DNA of 64,000 nucleotides, from positions 186,001 to 250,000 of the forward strand of contig JAAXCW010000001.1 in the NCBI GenBank assembly GCA_013036095.1, in the 5' to 3' direction. Source of the DNA: Vulcanimicrobiota bacterium. Its GTDB lineage: Bacteria; Vulcanimicrobiota; Vulcanimicrobiia; Vulcanimicrobiales; Vulcanimicrobiaceae. Position 1 is the stretch's first letter; every line of letters starts with the position of its first letter. Shown here in pieces: positions 24,647 through 32,925 of the stretch. The position numbers and the translations under genes are program-made. The notes under the pieces are model-generated. The model was not told where the DNA came from and did no database searches. It saw only the letters and a list, made by a program, of their open reading frames with translations.

Positions 24647-25276
24647 ATGAGGATACAAATCGGCGTTATGGGCTCAGCCGGCGGGTCGATTACGGACAGC
24701 GAGCTCGCCCTTGCGGCGCGCATCGGACGGCGCATCGCCGAACGGGACTGTACCATCGTCACGGGCGCCTGCCCGGGCCTGCCGCACGCCGCGGTCATCG
24801 GGGCGAACGAAGCCAGCGGCGTCAGCCTCGGCGTTTCGCCGGCGCTATCGCCCGAAGAGCACGTCAATGTCTACGGATCGCCGCTGCAGCCATATACAAG
24901 TATCGTGTTTACCGGCTCGGGCTTGATGGGACGTGAAACGCACAACATTCACAGTTCGGATTTTGTGCTCTTCGTCGGCGGCCGCAGCGGAACGCTCGGC
25001 GAATTTTGCATCGCGTACGACGAAGGCAAACTGATCGGCATCTTGCTCAACTCGGGCGGCATCTCTAACGACTTTTCATCGATCGCCAAACTGGTGCATA
25101 AAGAGACCGGTTCGATCATTCTTTACGATGAGAACCCGGAGCTGCTCGTCGACCGCTGCCTGGAAAAATATCGCACCGAACCCATTCCCAGCTCGCACGC
25201 CTTCGACCGCCATTCAAAATCGGCCATGCCTCCGCCGCGCCCGCGTCTGCGTATCGTGCAGGAATCCGGTGGCTGA
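24647..25276 (+). CDS. LOG/TIGR00725-like Rossmann protein
   Basis: The 209-residue protein starts at ATG 24647 and has a nucleotide-binding start (IQIGVMGSAGG), CTIVTGACPGLPHAA, a GSGLMGRETHNIHSSDFVLFVGG segment and GGRSGTLGEFCIAYDEGKLIGIL, the LOG-family phosphoribohydrolase-like motif. LOG enzymes cleave nucleoside monophosphates at the base-ribose bond. The usual PGGxGTxxE becomes GGRSGTLGEF, so activity is likely but not certain. It ends 8 bases inside the next gene, so it is coupled to the metallo-hydrolase. Confidence 0.75.
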   Translation: MRIQIGVMGSAGGSITDSELALAARIGRRIAERDCTIVTGACPGLPHAAVIGANEASGVSLGVSPALSPEEHVNVYGSPLQPYTSIVFTGSGLMGRETHNIHSSDFVLFVGGRSGTLGEFCIAYDEGKLIGILLNSGGISNDFSSIAKLVHKETGSIILYDENPELLVDRCLEKYRTEPIPSSHAFDRHSKSAMPPPRPRLRIVQESGG

Positions 25277-26621
25277 GCTCACCTTCGTGGGTGCGGCCGG
25301 AACCGTTACCGGCAGCAAACATCTGCTCACCAGTAACGGCCGGCGGATATTCATCGATTGCGGGCTCTTTCAAGGCACGTCGAATATTGTCGCGCTCAAT
25401 AGCGTGCCTTTGCCTGTGCCGGCCGCGGAGATTGACGCGGTTGTTATTACGCACGGCCACATTGATCACATCGGATACTTGCCCAAACTCGTGCGAGACG
25501 GTTTCAAGGGCCCGATCTATGCGACCGTCCCGACTCGCGCGCTCATGAATATCGTGCTCGATGATGCCGCCCATCTGCAGCAACACCTAAAAAAACGCGG
25601 TTTTCACGAGGAAGCGTACGCGCCGCCGCCGTTCTACGACGAGACGAACGTGCAGCAAACGTTACAGCAGACGAAAGGCTTCGATCTCGAAAAATCGTTC
25701 GAGGCCGCCGGCTTTTCAGTCGTCTATAAGAACGCCGCGCACATTATCGGTTCGGCTTTTGCATGCATCGAAGTTGAAGGACGCCGCGTCATCTTCTCCG
25801 GCGATATCGGGCGCTACAATCGCACGCTGCTCTACGACCCGACGCCCATGGGCGAAGCCGACGTCCTGGTCTGCGAATCGACCTACGGCGATCGCGTTCA
25901 TCCGCCCGATGCGCTTCAGCAACTCGGCGAAATGCTGTCCGCCGGCGTTGCGCGCGGCGGAGCCATCGTTATTCCGGCTTTTGCCGTCGAACGCTCGCAA
26001 GAAATCTTGCTTTCGATCGGTCAGCTGCAGCGGCAAGTTCCCGCTCTTGCACATGTGCCGGTCTTTCTCGATAGCCCAATGGCCGCGCGCGTGGACCAAC
26101 TCTTCACCGATTATCCCGCTTGGCACAAACCGGTCGCGTTCGAGACCAACGGCAAACCGTTCGGCTGTGATAATCTCACCGTTGCCGTTGAGACGGAGCA
26201 ATCCAAAGCGATCAATAATGCATCCGGACCGCACGTCATCGTCTCCGCCAGCGGCATGGCCGCCGGCGGGCGGGTGCTGCACCATCTGCACAACCACGTC
26301 TCCGATCCGAAAGCCACGATTCTCTTCGTTGGCTTCCAAGGAGCCGGCACGCTCGGATTCCTGATGACCAATGGCGCGAAGTCCGTGAAGATTTACGGCG
26401 ACGTCTTACCCGTGAAAGCAACCACCGGCATTATCTCTGGCTACAGCGCGCATGCCGATCGCAACGAGATCCAGCAATGGCTGAACACGTGCTCGAGCAA
26501 GCCGACGTACTACGCCGTGCATGGCGATCCGGTTTCGGCGCAATCGCTCTGCGATCTGGTGAAAATGAAGTATGGCTGGGACGCGCACGTTGCAGCTCGC
26601 GACACGACAGTTACGATCTAG
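25269..26621 (+). CDS. MBL-fold beta-CASP RNA metallohydrolase
   Basis: The 450-residue protein has the zinc motif HGHIDHIGYLPKL, GDIGRYNRTLL, the beta-CASP segment CESTYGDRVHP, SASGMAAGGRVLHHLHNH and SGYSAHADRNEIQQWL. This combination matches the CPSF/RNase J-like exonuclease group (YSH1-type bacterial proteins). It probably processes RNA in the cytosol. The GTG start 25269 overlaps the LOG-like gene. Repeat copy 2 lies in the gap to the convergent sixA gene. Confidence 0.9.
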   Translation: MAELTFVGAAGTVTGSKHLLTSNGRRIFIDCGLFQGTSNIVALNSVPLPVPAAEIDAVVITHGHIDHIGYLPKLVRDGFKGPIYATVPTRALMNIVLDDAAHLQQHLKKRGFHEEAYAPPPFYDETNVQQTLQQTKGFDLEKSFEAAGFSVVYKNAAHIIGSAFACIEVEGRRVIFSGDIGRYNRTLLYDPTPMGEADVLVCESTYGDRVHPPDALQQLGEMLSAGVARGGAIVIPAFAVERSQEILLSIGQLQRQVPALAHVPVFLDSPMAARVDQLFTDYPAWHKPVAFETNGKPFGCDNLTVAVETEQSKAINNASGPHVIVSASGMAAGGRVLHHLHNHVSDPKATILFVGFQGAGTLGFLMTNGAKSVKIYGDVLPVKATTGIISGYSAHADRNEIQQWLNTCSSKPTYYAVHGDPVSAQSLCDLVKMKYGWDAHVAARDTTVTI

Positions 26622-26627
26622 AAACAG

Positions 26628-26705
26628 TTGTCATCGTGAGCCAATAGTGTCATCCTGAGCAGCGCGTCTTTGACGCGCGTGTCGAAGGACGAGGCCCGCG
26701 AGGAT
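26628..26705 (+). repeat. Dispersed hairpin repeat, copy 2
   Basis: The copy starts with a variant TTGTCATCGTGAGC (26628-26641) and the full TGTCATCCTGAGC (26648-26660). A hairpin GCGCGTC/GACGCGC (26662-26668, 26672-26678) and GTCGAAGGACGA (26681-26692) follow. It fills the gap between two convergent genes, where it may serve as a terminator-like structure. Confidence 0.85.
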
Positions 26706-27179
26706 CTAGCTAAGGAGCACCTTCGGCGGAATGAGCGAGTGCAATTCACCCGTCATGGTCGACGCGTCGGGCAGTTCGACGCAGGCCAAGCCGCCTTTTT
26801 TGAGATCCATTCTTGCGACGCCGATCAGCCGGCCGATAACCGAGCTCATGCTCGGCTCGTGTCCGACCAGCATCAGTGACTTTAGGTCAGCACACCCCTG
26901 CAATATCGCTTCCAAAGCTGACATATCGAAATCACCGCCGAGCCGCTCGTCTTCTTTGGAGACCACTTTGAGTTCGCGCGCCACTATCTCCGCTGTTTCC
27001 TTGGCGCGAACGAGCGGGCTCGTGAGAATAGCGTCGAGACCGAGATCCAGCTTCCGGATCGCTTTTGCTTCTTGTCCCATGCGTTCGCGCCCGTCGCTCG
27101 TCAGAGGACGATCGTAATCGTCGCCCTTCCAATCTTCAGGCTCAACGGCAATCCCGTGGCGTAAGAAATAGATCTTCAT
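26706..27179 (-). CDS. sixA: SixA-type phosphohistidine phosphatase
   Basis: A 157-residue histidine phosphatase (phosphoglycerate mutase fold): catalytic RHG in YFLRHGIAV near residue 8, TSPLVRAKETAEIV, and the second histidine in LMLVGHEPSM. SixA removes phosphate from histidine phosphocarrier or HPt domains; a small-molecule or protein substrate is not certain here. Length and the missing insertion match SixA rather than cobC. The start ATG 27179 comes directly after the FAD reductase stop, so the two are probably co-transcribed. Confidence 0.85.
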   Translation of the reverse strand: MKIYFLRHGIAVEPEDWKGDDYDRPLTSDGRERMGQEAKAIRKLDLGLDAILTSPLVRAKETAEIVARELKVVSKEDERLGGDFDMSALEAILQGCADLKSLMLVGHEPSMSSVIGRLIGVARMDLKKGGLACVELPDASTMTGELHSLIPPKVLLS

Positions 27180-28421
27180 CTAGTCATGTGTCCACTCCAG
27201 CATCGTCTTCCATTGCGGCTTAGGGAAGCGCTCCTTGCTCTTGATTGTGTCAACGTACTTGCGTTTTCCGCTGCGGTTGCCTTTGCCCATAAAGAGGCCC
27301 CCGACGAGGCGGTCTTCCCAAAAGTACAGCGCGCGGTACCATTTCTTTTCTTTGTCGACCATGAAGACGGTTTCGATGTCCTTGCGATACTCGGGCGAGA
27401 GGCCGAACTGTGTGATCGTTTGGCCCTTGAAGAGCAAGCTCGAATACTCGGGAACGTCATGGTACTTCTCACTGCCGCCCATCATATTTTGCGCGGCGAC
27501 TTTACCGTGCGCGCCGGCATTGTTCCACGTTCCCATCCGGTAACGCATCTCTAAAATCGGATCGTAGAAATCGGCGATGTCGCCGGCGGCGAAAATACCT
27601 TTAACGTTCGTTTCTAACCCGTCGTCGCAGAGGATCCCGTTCTTGCTGGTGTCGACACCGCTGCCGTCGAGCACTTCGGTGTTCATCGTCAAACCGAGCC
27701 CGACGCCGTAGCACTGCGCTTCGATCTCTACACCCTTTTTCGTGCGGATCTTTTTAACAACGCCGTTATCACGCACGAATTCGGTAATCTCATCGCCGTA
27801 ATGCATGTGCACGCCGTCGGTTTTTGCAGCTTCGTCGATCAGATTGCCGGCAACGTCGTCGAGCATACGCGAGAGCGCATACGGTCCGCGCATCAGCCAG
27901 TGCGTCTCGACTTTGCGCGAAACGAATGCTTCGGCCAACTCGTAGGCGATGAACGAGCCGCCAATGGCAACGCCGGCCTTTGCCGTTTCCAGCTCAGCTG
28001 AGATCGCCTTAGTGTCGCTCATGTACTGAAAGTTATAGACGTTGCCGCCGTCATAACCCGGGGCCGGATGCGGATTCGGCCGCCCCCCGGTCGCCACCAG
28101 CATCGCATCGTATCGATATGACTTCCCGGCGGCCTGCACAACCTTCTCGCCGGAAACGACGCAGTCGACGCGCGTCTCCAAATGCAGTTCGATGTTCAGT
28201 TTTTCGTGCCAAGCGAGATCGCGCATAATGACTTTTTGTTCGGTCACCTGCTTACGGAGCATCGGCGGCAGGGCGATCCGGTTGTAAAGCGTGTAGGGTT
28301 CGTCGGTAAACAACACGATCGAGCAGGATGGATCGTGTTTGCGCAGCTGTTCCGCCGCCGTTGTCCCCGCAAAACCGTTTCCGACGATCACGTAGCGCCG
28401 AGAATCTCCAACCAAACTCAC
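27180..28421 (-). CDS. FAD/NAD(P)-dependent pyridine nucleotide-disulfide-type oxidoreductase
   Basis: A 413-residue flavoprotein related to nitrite-reductase and rubredoxin reductases. FAD motif RRYVIVGNGFAGTTAAEQL, NAD motif AKAGVAIGGSFIAYELAEAF, and FAD-binding GIFAAGDIADFYDP are visible. The redox-active CxxC of disulfide reductases is absent. I chose GTG 28421 because it leaves a ribosome-site-like AAAGGCGG upstream. ATG 28484 would overlap the divergent gene. The electron acceptor is unknown. Confidence 0.85.
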   Translation of the reverse strand: MSLVGDSRRYVIVGNGFAGTTAAEQLRKHDPSCSIVLFTDEPYTLYNRIALPPMLRKQVTEQKVIMRDLAWHEKLNIELHLETRVDCVVSGEKVVQAAGKSYRYDAMLVATGGRPNPHPAPGYDGGNVYNFQYMSDTKAISAELETAKAGVAIGGSFIAYELAEAFVSRKVETHWLMRGPYALSRMLDDVAGNLIDEAAKTDGVHMHYGDEITEFVRDNGVVKKIRTKKGVEIEAQCYGVGLGLTMNTEVLDGSGVDTSKNGILCDDGLETNVKGIFAAGDIADFYDPILEMRYRMGTWNNAGAHGKVAAQNMMGGSEKYHDVPEYSSLLFKGQTITQFGLSPEYRKDIETVFMVDKEKKWYRALYFWEDRLVGGLFMGKGNRSGKRKYVDTIKSKERFPKPQWKTMLEWTHD

Positions 28422-28463
28422 TACCAGGCCGCCTTTCGGCGCTAAGCGAAATCGCTCCCGTAG

Positions 28464-28796
28464 ATGGAAGTTCGGCTGGTGCAACTACTGGCTTCATTCA
28501 TTAGCGTGAGTGCCGATTACGCGCTTGCGCGACTGGAATTCGCGTTAGGAGATCCGGCCGTGCCCGCGCCGCCCGTAATAGAACGCCTGCCGGACGCCTC
28601 CGAAGAATCGCTGCGCGGCTGCTGGCCCCAGGTCGAGGCTCAGCTGGACGCGGCGCTGACCTACGCGAAACACCTTCCGCCCGCCCGCGGTAACGACGAT
28701 GAGAAAGGCCCCTCCGCCTGGCTCCGGCGCACGGTCCGCGAAATGGACCAGTACGCCCGCGCCATTCGCTGGGTGCTCACGGTGACGGAACGATGA
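28464..28796 (+). CDS. Hypothetical protein
   Basis: The 110-residue, mostly helical product is not recognised. It has a conserved-looking EVRLVQLLASFISVSADYALARLEFALGD start and a hydrophilic C-terminal half with charged residues (WLRRTVREMDQYARAIRWVLTV). No signal peptide or membrane helix is evident. It overlaps the next gene by four bases (ATGA), indicating coupling. It is divergent from the FAD reductase. Confidence 0.6.
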   Translation: MEVRLVQLLASFISVSADYALARLEFALGDPAVPAPPVIERLPDASEESLRGCWPQVEAQLDAALTYAKHLPPARGNDDEKGPSAWLRRTVREMDQYARAIRWVLTVTER

Positions 28797-28978
28797 ACGA
28801 CGACACGATCGAAAAGGCCAAAAAACACGTGCAAGAGGCGTTCGAGCAAACCAAGCCCCAGCTCGAAGAGGCTGCAAATCAACTGACAAGCCTCTTCAAG
28901 AAGGGCGCCGCGAAGGCGATGAAAGCCGCCGACGCCGCTTCGCAAGCGATCCGCGACGACATCAATAAGCGGCCCTAA
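28793..28978 (+). CDS. Small coiled-coil hypothetical protein
   Basis: A 61-residue, highly charged, helical protein (EKAKKHVQEAFEQTKPQLEEAANQL), like apolipophorin- or late-embryogenesis-style amphipathic helices. There is no membrane segment. It is coupled to the preceding gene through ATGA. The function is unknown. Its stop lies two bases before the convergent TonB-like gene. Confidence 0.6.
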   Translation: MNDDTIEKAKKHVQEAFEQTKPQLEEAANQLTSLFKKGAAKAMKAADAASQAIRDDINKRP

Positions 28979-28980
28979 CG

Positions 28981-29802
28981 CTACTGCGTAAAAACTGAGC
29001 GCAGCACGAAATAGCCGGGCACGTTTTGACAGAACGCTTTGCCCGGCGCGTATTTTGCTTTGCGCGCTTCGTCAACCACAGACTGATCGAGCATCGGCGT
29101 ACCAATCGGCTCCCACACCCACGCGTCGACCACGCTTCCGTCACGGTCCACTGCCACCACCACGACGGTCACGCCGGTCGGCCGCGCCGTCGGATCGTCG
29201 CGCCCCAGAATGCCGGGATAATGAAACGCGCCGGGCTTGGTGACTTGCACGTCGGCGAACGGCTCTGCGCACGTTGCGGTAAATGGCGCGTCAATCGATT
29301 TCGCCGTCAGCGCGATCGGCGTTTTTGAAAGTACCGGCATCGGCCGCGCCGCGTTCCGCTTATCGCTGGGCGCGAAGGGCGTCGGCGAACAGGCGACGTC
29401 GCCATACCGATCCCAGTTCATGAACGTGTCGCCCGTGGCCCGCGCCTGCGCAACGTACGCATACAAAACCGGATCGCGCGCCGGCATCTTCACCATGATG
29501 TCGTCGGAAAGATAATCCTCATGACTGAACGTCATGCCTTGGTCGTTATAGTTCTGCTCCAGCGCTTTAAACGCGACGTTCTCAAAGGAGGAAGCGTACC
29601 ACCCTTTCGCGGTTTGCAGCCTCACGACGCCACTCACGGTACGCGGGCTAATCGCGCCCAGACGAAGACGCGCGAAGTTCCCGTCGACCATCACCGGATC
29701 GGTCACCAGTGTCGCGGGACAAAACTCAGCGGCAGCTTGTGCCCGTGCAAAGCCGAGCAACCCCAAGACAACGAAAACGACAAGTGCGGCTAACCGGCCC
29801 AT
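28981..29802 (-). CDS. Secreted protein with TonB C-terminal-like domain
   Basis: The 273-residue product has an N-terminal signal segment (LAALVVFVVLGLLGFARAQA) and a C-terminal domain with VVVVAVDRDGSVVDAWVWEPIGTPMLDQSVVDEARKAKYAPGK, which matches the TonB-C fold (VxxxGxVxxxxVxxSSGxxxLDxAAxxAxxxxxFxPA). The middle region is not recognised. It starts at ATG 29802; an extension to 30270 would be antisense to the E1-alpha gene. TonB-C-like secreted proteins without a plug-receptor contact are common in didermal phyla. Confidence 0.75.
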   Translation of the reverse strand: MGRLAALVVFVVLGLLGFARAQAAAEFCPATLVTDPVMVDGNFARLRLGAISPRTVSGVVRLQTAKGWYASSFENVAFKALEQNYNDQGMTFSHEDYLSDDIMVKMPARDPVLYAYVAQARATGDTFMNWDRYGDVACSPTPFAPSDKRNAARPMPVLSKTPIALTAKSIDAPFTATCAEPFADVQVTKPGAFHYPGILGRDDPTARPTGVTVVVVAVDRDGSVVDAWVWEPIGTPMLDQSVVDEARKAKYAPGKAFCQNVPGYFVLRSVFTQ

Positions 29803-29856
29803 GATGCGAGTTTCGGTGCCGCCGCAGGATTTGCTCTTGAATTCGGGCGAGTACGC

Positions 29857-30891
29857 ATGCCGATGGCAAGCACGGCGACCCCTCGCACGCCTGAGTTTGA
29901 ACGGCACGGCTTGAGCGACGAGCAACTCGTCGCCATGCTGCGCATCATGATCCTGCATCGTACGCTTGAGAACCGCGGCTTCGCGCTCAACCGCCAAGGG
30001 AAGATTCCGTTCGCGTCGGCCAGCGAAGGCCACGAAGCAGTGCAAGCGGGCGCGGCGATGGCGTTCGAACGCGGCAAAGATATTCTCGTGCCCTACTATC
30101 GCGATCTCGGCTTGGATCTCGGCATCGGTCTGACGCCGTACGAAGTCATGCTCTCGCTCTTCGCGCGCATCGACGACCACAGCGCCGGGCGGCAGTTTCC
30201 GCACCATTACGCAAGCAAGAAGCTCGGACTCTACACGATCAGTTCCGTCATCGCCGCGCAAACCTCGCACGCTGTCGGCGCGGCCTATGCCATCAAACTG
30301 CGCAAAGAGCGCGGGCGTGCAGTCTTAACGACGTTCGGCGACGGCGCGACCAGCGAAGGCGAGTGGCACGAAGCCGTGAATTTTGCGGCGATCCACAAAC
30401 TGCCGATCGTTTTTCTTTGCGAAAACAACGAATGGGCGATCAGCACGCCGCTCTCGGCGCAGATGGGCCAACCGGATATCTATAAACGCGCGGCCGGTTA
30501 TGGGATGCCGGGCGCGGTCGTCAACGGGTTCGACCCGCTCGCGTGCTACGCGGTGACAAAGGAAGCGATGGAGCGCGCGCGCCACGGCGGCGGGCCGACG
30601 CTCATCGAAGCCAAATGCTACCGCTTTCTCTCGCACACCACCGACGACGACGACCGCAGTTACCGGACGCGCGAAGAAGTCGAGGAGCGGCGCAAGGAAG
30701 ACCCCGTTCCGGCGTTCGAGCGGGCCCTGGTCGAGCAAGGCGTCCTCACGACCCAGTCGCTGACAGACCTGAAAGCCTCTATCCTGGCCGAGACCAATGA
30801 CGCGACCGACCGCGCCGAGTCCGTCGCGTACCCGCGCCCCGAGGACCTCTTCACCCGGCTCTACGAGGGTCCGTGGGAGCCCTGGCAATAA
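29857..30891 (+). CDS. 2-oxoacid dehydrogenase E1 alpha subunit, paralogue 1
   Basis: This thiamine-diphosphate subunit decarboxylates branched-chain-type 2-oxoacids. Its 344 residues show VPYYRDLGLDLGIG, the TPP motif GDGATSEGEWHEAVNFAAI and CENNEWAIST, and the phosphorylation-loop-like SHTTDDDDRSYRTREE of BCKDH E1-alpha. The gene stands 10 bases before a second, similar E1-alpha gene. It presumably works with the E1-beta and E2 downstream. The alternative is pyruvate dehydrogenase. Confidence 0.9.
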   Translation: MPMASTATPRTPEFERHGLSDEQLVAMLRIMILHRTLENRGFALNRQGKIPFASASEGHEAVQAGAAMAFERGKDILVPYYRDLGLDLGIGLTPYEVMLSLFARIDDHSAGRQFPHHYASKKLGLYTISSVIAAQTSHAVGAAYAIKLRKERGRAVLTTFGDGATSEGEWHEAVNFAAIHKLPIVFLCENNEWAISTPLSAQMGQPDIYKRAAGYGMPGAVVNGFDPLACYAVTKEAMERARHGGGPTLIEAKCYRFLSHTTDDDDRSYRTREEVEERRKEDPVPAFERALVEQGVLTTQSLTDLKASILAETNDATDRAESVAYPRPEDLFTRLYEGPWEPWQ

Positions 30892-30901
30892 GGTAGGCTC
30901 G

Positions 30902-31930
30902 ATGGCCAACATCCCGACACAGGTCCGGAAATCGCTCGAGCGCCACGGGCTTTCCGACGATCAGCTCAAAGCGATTTTTCGGACGATGCTGCTCCAGCGG
31001 CAGCTCGATAATCGCGGCTTTCAGCTGAACCGCCAGGGGAAAGTACCGTTTGCGCTCGGCAGCGAGGGACACGAAGCGCTGCAAGCCGGCGCGGCCATGG
31101 CGTTTGTGCGCGGCAAAGATATTCTCGCGCCCTACTATCGCGATCTCGGTTTGTCGATCGGAATCGGCCTCTCGCCCTACGAAATCATGCTCTCGATCTT
31201 CGCTCGTGCCGACGATCACAACGGCGGCCGGCAATTCCCCAATCACTACTCCTCAAAGCGCGCAGGCCTCATGTCTTTCTCGTCGATTTTGGCCGCGCAT
31301 ATCCCGCACGCTGTCGGTGCAGCATACGCGTTGAAGTATCGTAAGGAAAGCGGACGCGCGGTGCTGGTCACGTTCGGCGACGGCACGACGAGCGAAGGCG
31401 AGTGGCACGAGTCGATGAATTTCGCGGCCGTTCACAAACTGCCGATTGTCTTCTTGTGTGAAAACAACCAGTGGGCGATTTCGACGCCACTCTCGCTGCA
31501 AATGGGGCAACCAAATATCTATAAGCGCGCGGAAGGTTACGGCATGCCGGGCGAGCAGTTCGACGGTTTCGATCCGCTGGCCACCTACGATGCTGTCGCG
31601 CGCGCGATGGAACGGGCGCGCAACGGCGGCGGTCCAACGCTGCTCGAAGGCGTCTGCTACCGGTTCTTGGCGCACTCGACCGATGACAACGATATGACCT
31701 ATCGCACGCGCGACGACGTGACCGAGCGTCGCAAAGACGACCCGGTTCCGCGTTTTGAAAATCTGTTGCTCGAATCGGGCATCATGAACGCGGAGCAAGT
31801 TGCCGCGATGAAGCAAGACGTGCTGCAAGAAACCAACGAAGCCACCGACAAGGCCGAAGCGATGCCGTTTCCGACAGCCGGCGATCTCTACAAGCACGTT
31901 TACGAAGGAGCCTGGGAACCGTGGCAGTAG
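30902..31930 (+). CDS. 2-oxoacid dehydrogenase E1 alpha subunit, paralogue 2
   Basis: The 342-residue product is a clear tandem paralogue of the preceding gene (by eye roughly two thirds identical), starting at ATG 30902. It keeps APYYRDLGLSIGIG, GDGTTSEGEWHESMNFAAV and CENNQWAISTP, and ends with the same EGAWEPWQ. Differences cluster around residues 125-145 and 230-250, the pocket and loops near the cofactor, which suggests a different substrate preference. It is coupled to E1-beta (10-base overlap), so this copy probably belongs to the stoichiometric complex. Confidence 0.9.
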   Translation: MANIPTQVRKSLERHGLSDDQLKAIFRTMLLQRQLDNRGFQLNRQGKVPFALGSEGHEALQAGAAMAFVRGKDILAPYYRDLGLSIGIGLSPYEIMLSIFARADDHNGGRQFPNHYSSKRAGLMSFSSILAAHIPHAVGAAYALKYRKESGRAVLVTFGDGTTSEGEWHESMNFAAVHKLPIVFLCENNQWAISTPLSLQMGQPNIYKRAEGYGMPGEQFDGFDPLATYDAVARAMERARNGGGPTLLEGVCYRFLAHSTDDNDMTYRTRDDVTERRKDDPVPRFENLLLESGIMNAEQVAAMKQDVLQETNEATDKAEAMPFPTAGDLYKHVYEGAWEPWQ

Positions 31931-32925
31931 CGACCTCTTCCTCGCAAGTGCTCAACAACGTCGAGGCGGTGCGCGCGACGTTATACGAAGCGCTAAAAAG
32001 CGACGACAAGGTTGTGATTCTCGGCGAAGACGTCGGCAACCGCGGCAACGTCTTTCTGATCACCAAGGATTTCGTGAAAGAGTTCGGCACCGAGCGTATT
32101 ATCGACACGCCGATCGCCGAAGCGTCGATCGTCGGGATCGCGGTCGGTATGGCGATGGAAGGCCTGCGCCCGATCGCCGAGATTCAATTCGCCGACTTCA
32201 TCTATCCGGCGTTCAACCAGATCGTCGGCGAGGCCGCCAAGACGCGCTATCGCTCCAACGGTGAGTATACCGTTCCGATGGTCATTCGCACGCCCTACGG
32301 CGGCGGTGTGCGCGGCGCGCTTTCGCACTCGGTCTCGGTTGAAGCGCTCTTCTATCACGTACCGGGGCTCAAGATCGTCGTGCCGTCGTTTCCGGCCGAC
32401 GTCAAGGGTTTGCTTAATGCGGCGATCGACGATCCCGATCCGGTGCTCTTCCTCGAACACAAGAAAACGTATCGCCTCATCAAAGGCGAAGTGCCCGACG
32501 GCCATTACGTTATTCCGATCGGCAAGGCCGATATTAAGAAGGAAGGCTCGCAGCTCACCGTGGTTTCATACGGACTCTACGTGCACTGGGCGCTCGAGGC
32601 CGCCAAACAACTAGAAGGCGATGGCATGTCCGTCGAAGTGATCGATCTGCGCTCGGTGCGCCCGATGGACAAGAGCGCGATTTTAGAAAGCGTGCGCAAG
32701 ACGCGCAAGCTGCTGATCGTTCACGAGGATAACAAATTCGGCGGGATCGGCGCGGAGATCAGTGCGATGGTCGCCGAGGAAGCGCTCTTCGATCTCGATG
32801 CGCCGATACGACGGCTATGCGCACCCGACGTTCCCGCGATGGGCTACGCGATGCCGCTTGAGGAAGCGTACATGAGTTCGCCGGCGAAAATGGCCGACGC
32901 GATGCGCGATATGGTGAAGTTCTAG
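31921..32925 (+). CDS. 2-oxoacid dehydrogenase E1 beta subunit
   Basis: The 334-residue transketolase-like subunit pairs with E1-alpha. Landmarks are KVVILGEDVGNRGNVF, EFGTERIIDTPIAEASIVGIAVGMAMEG, ADFIYPAFNQIVGEAAKTRYRS and the transketolase-C part LTVVSYGLYVHWALEAAK with GHEDNKFGGIGAE-like IVHEDNKFGGIGAEI. The GTG start 31921 lies inside the E1-alpha 2 stop region. The stop overlaps the E2 start by one base. All three form one operon. Confidence 0.93.
   Translation: MAVATSSSQVLNNVEAVRATLYEALKSDDKVVILGEDVGNRGNVFLITKDFVKEFGTERIIDTPIAEASIVGIAVGMAMEGLRPIAEIQFADFIYPAFNQIVGEAAKTRYRSNGEYTVPMVIRTPYGGGVRGALSHSVSVEALFYHVPGLKIVVPSFPADVKGLLNAAIDDPDPVLFLEHKKTYRLIKGEVPDGHYVIPIGKADIKKEGSQLTVVSYGLYVHWALEAAKQLEGDGMSVEVIDLRSVRPMDKSAILESVRKTRKLLIVHEDNKFGGIGAEISAMVAEEALFDLDAPIRRLCAPDVPAMGYAMPLEEAYMSSPAKMADAMRDMVKF

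Noticed and set aside
28422-28484. FAD reductase start at ATG 28484
   Set aside because: It overlaps the first codons of the divergent gene and adds residues without flavoprotein similarity.
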